Positions 6,218 to 9,620 of a DNA stretch of 9,620 bases are shown one piece after another. Source of the DNA: Candidatus Micrarchaeia archaeon (GTDB lineage: Archaea > Micrarchaeota > Micrarchaeia > Anstonellales > Bilamarchaeaceae). Within the stretch, counting starts at the first letter, position 1; the number at the start of each line of letters is the position of its first letter. Location: positions 1-9,620 of the forward strand of contig JBAZLI010000032.1 of NCBI GenBank assembly GCA_041650355.1, given 5' to 3'. The position numbers and the translations under genes were made by a program. Under the pieces are notes generated by a model, which did no database searches, was not told the origin of the DNA, and was given only the letters and a program-made list of their open reading frames with translations.

Positions 6218-6988
6218 TCAGAATGCGCTTTTTATCTTCGATATCATCTTCTCATCCACGACGCCGAATATGCTTATGGGTGTGATGGTGATGCTCTTGT
6301 TCACGTAGAACTCGTAGACGTCGCTTCCCGCCTCGCATTCACGGTCCACTCCGTACTGCCAGTAGTAGGGATGCCCGTTCGGATTTATCCTCTTCTCTAT
6401 TTTGGAGACGTATTTTATCAGCGCGGGTTTCGGGAACACGATTTGCGAGTTCTCGAACTCTCCCGGGAAGTTCACGTTTATCACAGTGTAGGGTGGGATT
6501 TTCCCCTGGAGCTTCTTCGTTATCCAGATTATCTTGTCCCTGAGGGCTTCGCGCTTGGCCCAGATGCAGTAGTTGTATTTTTCGCGCTCCTCCCCGTGAA
6601 GCTCGTAGGAGAACGCGATTGCCGGGATTTTGTAGAACGAGGCTTCAAGGCAGGCGCCTATCGTGCCTGATGAATAGAAGCTGTGCAGCGAGAGGTTGTC
6701 GCCTATGTTCACGCCGGAAAGCACCATGTCCGGCTTCTTGAACTCGCCGGAGTAGATGCCGAACGAGACGCAATCCGCCGGAGTGCCGTTCACCTCGTAG
6801 ATTGGAAGCTGCTCCTCGAGCGCCTTTCTCAGCCTGAGCACCCGATGGAGCGTAACTCCCTTCGCGACCGCGCTCTGCTGCTGGGACGGGGTTATCGCGT
6901 ACATGTCCTTGTCCAGCTTCTTCGCGGCCTCGGCAAGGAGCCGCAAGCCGTCGGTCAAGCCGTCGTCGTTAGTGACCATTACCGTCAT
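6218..6988 (-). CDS. surE: SurE-family 5'/3'-nucleotidase (survival protein SurE)
   Basis: Metal-dependent nucleoside monophosphatase of the SurE family; homologues remove phosphate from 5'- and 3'-nucleotides and can cut short polyphosphate. It has 256 residues, the normal size. The N-terminal VTNDDGLTDGL carries the metal-binding Asp8 and Asp9. PSQQQSAVAKGVTLHR (34-49) contains metal ligand Ser39. VNGTPADCVSFG (66-77) is a family signature. PDMVLSGVNIGDNL (86-99) supplies Asn94, and YSSGTIGACLEA (105-116) completes the active site. The start at 6988 has a good ribosome site (AGGTG) 5 nt upstream. It lies 24 nt after the aspS stop on the same strand and convergent with the 5421 gene (20-bp gap). 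It may be read with aspS or from a small promoter-like A/T box inside the hairpin at 7003-7020. Confidence 0.95.
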   Translation of the reverse strand: MTVMVTNDDGLTDGLRLLAEAAKKLDKDMYAITPSQQQSAVAKGVTLHRVLRLRKALEEQLPIYEVNGTPADCVSFGIYSGEFKKPDMVLSGVNIGDNLSLHSFYSSGTIGACLEASFYKIPAIAFSYELHGEEREKYNYCIWAKREALRDKIIWITKKLQGKIPPYTVINVNFPGEFENSQIVFPKPALIKYVSKIEKRINPNGHPYYWQYGVDRECEAGSDVYEFYVNKSITITPISIFGVVDEKMISKIKSAF

Positions 6989-6993
6989 AAAAG

Positions 6994-6998
6994 CACCT
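6994..6998 (-). promoter_or_regulatory. Ribosome binding site of surE
   Basis: The minus strand reads AGGTG-CTTTT-ATG, a 5-base match to the archaeal Shine-Dalgarno core with 5-nt spacing. It fixes the surE start at 6988, directly before the conserved TNDDG strand. Confidence 0.7.
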
Positions 6999-7002
6999 GC
7001 GC

Positions 7003-7020
7003 CCCCATACTTTTATGGGG
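7003..7020. repeat. Perfect 7-bp inverted repeat over the aspS stop codon
   Basis: CCCCATA (7003-7009) and TATGGGG (7014-7020) are exact reverse complements around a 4-nt loop. The aspS TAA (7013-7015) lies inside it. In the minus-strand RNA it forms a stem just upstream of the surE ribosome site. It is not followed by a T-tract, so it is not a typical terminator. The minus-strand CATAAAAG within it could be a weak TATA box about 24 nt before the surE ATG. Confidence 0.5.
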
Positions 7021-8302
7021 TGAGCCGCGTCCTGTCCCTCGGGAACAATGCAGCTTCCCGGATGTTCTCCTGGCCGCACACCTTCATCGCGAGGCGCTCC
7101 AGCCCTATGCTCCAGCCCGCGTGCGGAGGGGCGCCGAATCTGAAAGCTTTGGCGTAGAACTCGAAATCAGCCGGGTTGAGCCCGCGGGATTTGAGCTGCT
7201 TTTCCAGTATGCCTATTTTGTGTATCCTCTGCGCGCCAGAGGAAATTTCCAGCCCGCGGTACATCAAATCGAATGCGTTGCAAATCTTTTCGTCTTTCTC
7301 ATTGGGCATGGAATAGAACGCGCGTATCGCAGTGGGGTATTCGTAGATGAATAGCGCCTCTTCATTCACCAGTTCGAACATCTTCTTCTCGTGCTCGCGG
7401 GTGAAATCGTGGCCCCATTCTATCTTTTCCCCTGCTTTCTGGAGCATTTCCACGACTTCCGTGTACGTGAGCCGTTTCACTTTCTGCGGGACAGAAACCG
7501 ATGAACCGCACGCGGAAAGGAGGTCCTGCCTGGAAGCCGCTGTTTTGAGCATCGCGAGGAAAACCGCTTCAAGGACATCCATCGCGTCGTGGTGGTTCGC
7601 GAAACCCATTTCTATGTCCATCTGCAATACTTCATTCAGGTGTGTGGTGGTGTTGTGCTTCTCGGCCCTGAAAACCGGGGTGGTTATGAAAACCTTGTCC
7701 AGGCCCCCTATTACGGCCATCTGCTTGTAGAGCTGGGGGCTCTGCACCAAGTAAGCCTTGTTCTCAAAGTATTTCAATTCGAAAACGTCAGTTCCGCCTT
7801 CGCTCGCTGCTGCAATTATGGTCGGCGGGTGGATTTCAGTGAAGCCCATCCCGAACAGCGTGCTCCTGAACGTGTTGATGAGGATGGATTTCATTTCGAA
7901 AATCGCGTTCACTTTTTTCCTGCGCAAATCCAAGTAGCGGTATTCGAGCCGGGTCTCAAGTTCAGCAGGCACTTCATCTGTAGGGTCCACCGGAAGCTTC
8001 TCGTCAACAGCGTTGAGGACTTCATATTCAGAAGGGATTATTTCCACTCCTTCGGGCGCCATTTTGCTCTCGGTGACTTTGCCCTTCACGCGCACCACGT
8101 ATTCGCGGTTCGCCTTTATCTTGTTCAGGAGTTCCTCTGGAACGATTCCTTTTTTCGCGGTAATCTGGATTTGGCCGGTCCTGTCCCTGAGGATGATGAA
8201 TTTCAATTTGCCCATGTCCACGAACTTGTGCACCCATCCGGCAACTTCCACTTCCTGGCCTTTTTTCAGTTTCGCATCCTTCACGTATTCGTTCCTGAGC
8301 AT
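7013..8302 (-). CDS. aspS: Aspartyl-tRNA synthetase, archaeal type, probably non-discriminating
   Basis: Class IIb synthetase that charges tRNA-Asp with aspartate; non-discriminating forms also charge tRNA-Asn. From ATG 8302 it has 429 residues, the archaeal length, without the large bacterial insertion. An OB-fold anticodon domain (1-100) precedes the catalytic core: FTEIHPPTI (motif 1, about 154-162), FRAEKHNTTTHLNE (motif 2, 211-224) and GLERL with NIREAALFPRDRTRLTP (motif 3 to the end). The flipping-loop SEGGTDVFE and QSPQLYKQ are aspartate-site hallmarks. Aligned by eye with Thermococcus kodakarensis AspRS, His25 and Pro83 replace its Trp26 and Lys85, the two residues tied to tRNA-Asp discrimination. 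The start at 8302 is preferred over ATG 8320: GGTGGA lies 6 nt upstream, and it aligns with the MYR start of the Thermococcus enzyme. Confidence 0.95.
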   Translation of the reverse strand: MLRNEYVKDAKLKKGQEVEVAGWVHKFVDMGKLKFIILRDRTGQIQITAKKGIVPEELLNKIKANREYVVRVKGKVTESKMAPEGVEIIPSEYEVLNAVDEKLPVDPTDEVPAELETRLEYRYLDLRRKKVNAIFEMKSILINTFRSTLFGMGFTEIHPPTIIAAASEGGTDVFELKYFENKAYLVQSPQLYKQMAVIGGLDKVFITTPVFRAEKHNTTTHLNEVLQMDIEMGFANHHDAMDVLEAVFLAMLKTAASRQDLLSACGSSVSVPQKVKRLTYTEVVEMLQKAGEKIEWGHDFTREHEKKMFELVNEEALFIYEYPTAIRAFYSMPNEKDEKICNAFDLMYRGLEISSGAQRIHKIGILEKQLKSRGLNPADFEFYAKAFRFGAPPHAGWSIGLERLAMKVCGQENIREAALFPRDRTRLTP

Positions 8303-8308
8303 GAAAAA

Positions 8309-8314
8309 TCCACC
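8309..8314 (-). promoter_or_regulatory. Ribosome binding site that sets the aspS start
   Basis: The minus strand reads GGTGGA-TTTTTC-ATG, a Shine-Dalgarno motif at ideal 6-nt spacing from ATG 8302. Two earlier in-frame ATGs (8320 and 8317) lie upstream of this motif and would translate through it, so they are unlikely starts. Confidence 0.75.
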
Positions 8315-8344
8315 CATCATAAGCGTAGATTTTTCTGCATCCTA

Positions 8345-8354
8345 ATTATAAAAT
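8345..8354 (-). promoter_or_regulatory. TATA box of aspS
   Basis: The minus strand reads ATTTTATAAT in the 66-nt gap between the phosphoesterase stop and the aspS start. About 26 nt downstream transcription would start near 8323, giving a leader of about 20 nt that holds the GGTGGA ribosome site. aspS therefore probably has its own promoter even if read-through from upstream also occurs. Confidence 0.6.
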
Positions 8355-8368
8355 CTGCCCTTGCCGGG

Positions 8369-9139
8369 CTAAATGCCGAAATCAGGATTGCCGAGAATGA
8401 GCTTGCGCACGCTTCTCACATTTTTGAAATCATATACGCTTTCCCCGTCCAGCGGGTACACGCGCACTTCGTCCAGTTTCACGGTGCGCAGTATCGGGGA
8501 GAGGAAGTGCTTCCTGTGCACGTTCAGTATGTCTGTCCCTGGGGCCCACGGATTCACCGCGGGAAGCACCAGAATGCTCTCCTTTTTCGCGAAAAGGAAG
8601 CAGGGGTATTTTTTAGAAGCTCCTATTTCATCCCTTAATTTTATCGAGGGGTGCTCGTTCCCAATAACGGTTAATTTCCCTTTTCTCTTTTCAATTTCCG
8701 TGTCGCCGTGGGTGAAATACGCGGAATCGGTTTCGTATTCCCTGAGTATCTGCATGCCGAAATCGCGGACCATGTTCTCCAGGTAGAAGTCGTGGTTGCC
8801 CTTTATGACGTGGATTTTAGCGAGCTTCTGGATTTCGGAAAGGAAGAAATGGATTTCGTTCCACTCCTGCCTGGACTCTTTTCCGAACGTGTATTTTATG
8901 TCCCCGTTCAGGAGAATCTCTTTTATTCCAAAGCTGGAGCACACGCGCACGAACTTCTCCAGAATCATCCGGGTCTGCATGCGCGCGAGGCTCTCGCCCA
9001 GCGCTTCCTCGAAGCCGATGTGCAAATCCGAAGCTACAGCGAGTCCTTGCTTGTGGAACACGGCGATTCCTTCGGTGGTGAGGAATGCGCCCCTGGAAAA
9101 TTCCAGCGCTCCTGTTCTAGAATCAACAGTATCAGCCAT
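8369..9139 (-). CDS. SbcD/Mre11-related metallophosphoesterase, Lhr partner (MPE family)
   Basis: Calcineurin-like phosphoesterase of the archaeal SbcD/Mre11-related group (COG1407). The bacterial relative MPE, encoded in Lhr clusters, is a manganese-dependent single-strand DNA endonuclease; the same activity is inferred here. It has 256 residues. Two-metal motifs in order: SDLHIGFE (Asp38, His40), NGDIKY (Asp80), KGNHDFYL (Asn115, His116), FTHGD (His144) and GNEHP (Asn161, His163). In most relatives the last motif is GHxH, so the first His, a second-metal ligand, is replaced by Asn161. The remaining motifs are intact, so activity is still likely. It has no Mre11 capping domain. The ATG overlaps the end of the Lhr-type gene by 8 bp, so the two should be translated in a coupled way. 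A weak GCCC/GGGC stem at its stop leads into the aspS TATA box. Confidence 0.9.
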   Translation of the reverse strand: MADTVDSRTGALEFSRGAFLTTEGIAVFHKQGLAVASDLHIGFEEALGESLARMQTRMILEKFVRVCSSFGIKEILLNGDIKYTFGKESRQEWNEIHFFLSEIQKLAKIHVIKGNHDFYLENMVRDFGMQILREYETDSAYFTHGDTEIEKRKGKLTVIGNEHPSIKLRDEIGASKKYPCFLFAKKESILVLPAVNPWAPGTDILNVHRKHFLSPILRTVKLDEVRVYPLDGESVYDFKNVRSVRKLILGNPDFGI

Positions 9140-9620
9140 ATTTCATGAGCCTCGCGTGCATTTTTTTGATGAACTCTTTCCTGTCCTCGACAACAACTAT
9201 GTCCCTTGCGCCCAAAGAGGCGAGGTTGAACGCGAACGGGGAAGGGGTTTCAGGGGCCTTTATCACTAATGTGCGGCGGCGCAATTTCTCCATGTAGTCC
9301 AACGCTTCATCGACGTGCATCGCCTCGCACATTATCTCGCTGTATGTCTCCCTGAGCATCGGGAAACCGGGAAGGGCTTCGCGTATGAGCCGCAGGAGTA
9401 TTTCTGAATTTATCTGCTGCCGTCCCAAGGGCATCTCCCTCCCGGGGTAGCGCCTGAGCACCAGGTAACTCCTTCCTGCGACGTTCTTGAACCTGCGCTT
9501 GAGCATCTCGGTGTTCTCAAGGGCTTCGCCCAGTTTTTTCTCGAAACCGTCAATCCATATGAGCTCCTCGGCGTCCAGCTTGGTCATCACCTTCCCGCGC
9601 GGGAGCCTGAGCACGAACCC
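9132..9620 (-). CDS. lhr: Lhr-type ATP-dependent helicase, C-terminal end only
   Basis: C-terminal fragment (162 residues visible) of a large superfamily 2 helicase of the Lhr group, which unwinds DNA and RNA:DNA hybrids with 3'-to-5' polarity and is linked to repair and recombination. The helicase motor domains lie beyond the right edge. Recognisable C-terminal landmarks are the GFVLRLPR strand at the edge, TEMLKRRFKNVAGRSYLVLRR, GREMPLGRQQINSEILL, PGFPMLRETYSEIM and TPSPFAF, all matching the archaeal Lhr C-terminus in order. The frame is open through base 9620, so the GTG at 9614 is internal and not a start. The stop (TGA at 9132-9134) lies inside the first codons of the phosphoesterase gene. 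Which archaeal subgroup (aLhr1 or aLhr2) cannot be told from this part. Confidence 0.85.
   Translation of the reverse strand, partial: GFVLRLPRGKVMTKLDAEELIWIDGFEKKLGEALENTEMLKRRFKNVAGRSYLVLRRYPGREMPLGRQQINSEILLRLIREALPGFPMLRETYSEIMCEAMHVDEALDYMEKLRRRTLVIKAPETPSPFAFNLASLGARDIVVVEDRKEFIKKMHARLMKYG

Noticed and set aside
6229..6233. TTTTT on the plus strand as terminator of the deaminase operon
   Set aside because: It is a single five-T run inside the end of surE and could simply reflect its Lys codons; too short to call.
8303..8320. Earlier aspS start codons at 8320 and 8317
   Set aside because: The added residues MMGGFF are encoded by the ribosome binding site itself, and homologues begin at the position of ATG 8302.
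8345..8369. Terminator after the phosphoesterase gene (GCCC/GGGC stem then a T-rich run)
   Set aside because: The stem has only 4 bp and the T-rich stretch is better explained as the aspS TATA box. It could do both, but I cannot support it.
7589..8638. 349-codon open frame on the plus strand
   Set aside because: It is antisense to aspS and the phosphoesterase, spans the gap between them, and its translation is rich in His, Arg and Phe without any domain. It is a by-product of the codon bias of the real genes.
1..9620. CRISPR arrays, insertion sequences, tRNA genes, toxin-antitoxin or defence genes
   Set aside because: I saw no regularly spaced repeats, transposase motifs, cloverleaf sequences or small paired genes on either strand; the window is dense housekeeping coding sequence.

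Overview
The window looks archaeal. The evidence is a pair of archaeal/eukaryotic-type translation initiation factors (aIF1A and aIF2-beta), an archaeal-type aspartyl-tRNA synthetase, an archaeal-type SAH hydrolase without the C-terminal tail, an Lhr-type helicase end next to an SbcD/Mre11-related phosphoesterase, and TATA boxes about 25 nt before start codons, including apparently leaderless genes. There are no bacterial -35/-10 promoters. Coding density is very high (most gaps 4-90 bp), which fits a compact genome, possibly of the DPANN type. The phylum cannot be fixed from this sequence.

Layout, left to right. (1) 1-1031 (+): 3' three quarters of a class II fumarase/aspartase-family lyase, cut by the window edge. 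(2) 1088-1948 (+): an unrecognised helical, HEAT-like protein with its own strong TATA box and no leader. (3) 1971-2718 (-): a two-gene operon, aIF2-beta then aIF1A, ending in T-tracts. (4) 2808-4067 (-): SAH hydrolase. (5) Head to head with it across 59 bp, 4127-5416 (+): a metal-dependent nucleoside/SAH deaminase of the MtaD/SsnA/DadD group, followed 4 nt later by an unrecognised protein (5421-6197). (6) 6218-9620 (-): a same-strand series in transcription order: Lhr-type helicase C-terminus (cut by the right edge), a metallophosphoesterase overlapping it by 8 bp, aspS, and surE.

How they may work together. The divergent SAH hydrolase and deaminase share an A/T box that could serve both directions. 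They are the two enzymes needed for the S-inosylhomocysteine route of SAM recycling described in Methanocaldococcus jannaschii (deamination, then hydrolysis). The protein co-encoded with the deaminase is therefore the best candidate for an undescribed partner. AspRS carries His and Pro at the two positions linked to relaxed tRNA recognition, which predicts that this organism makes Asn-tRNA indirectly. Lhr plus metallophosphoesterase is a recurrent DNA-repair pairing.

No tRNA or rRNA gene, CRISPR array, insertion sequence or gene-free stretch above 300 bp was found.
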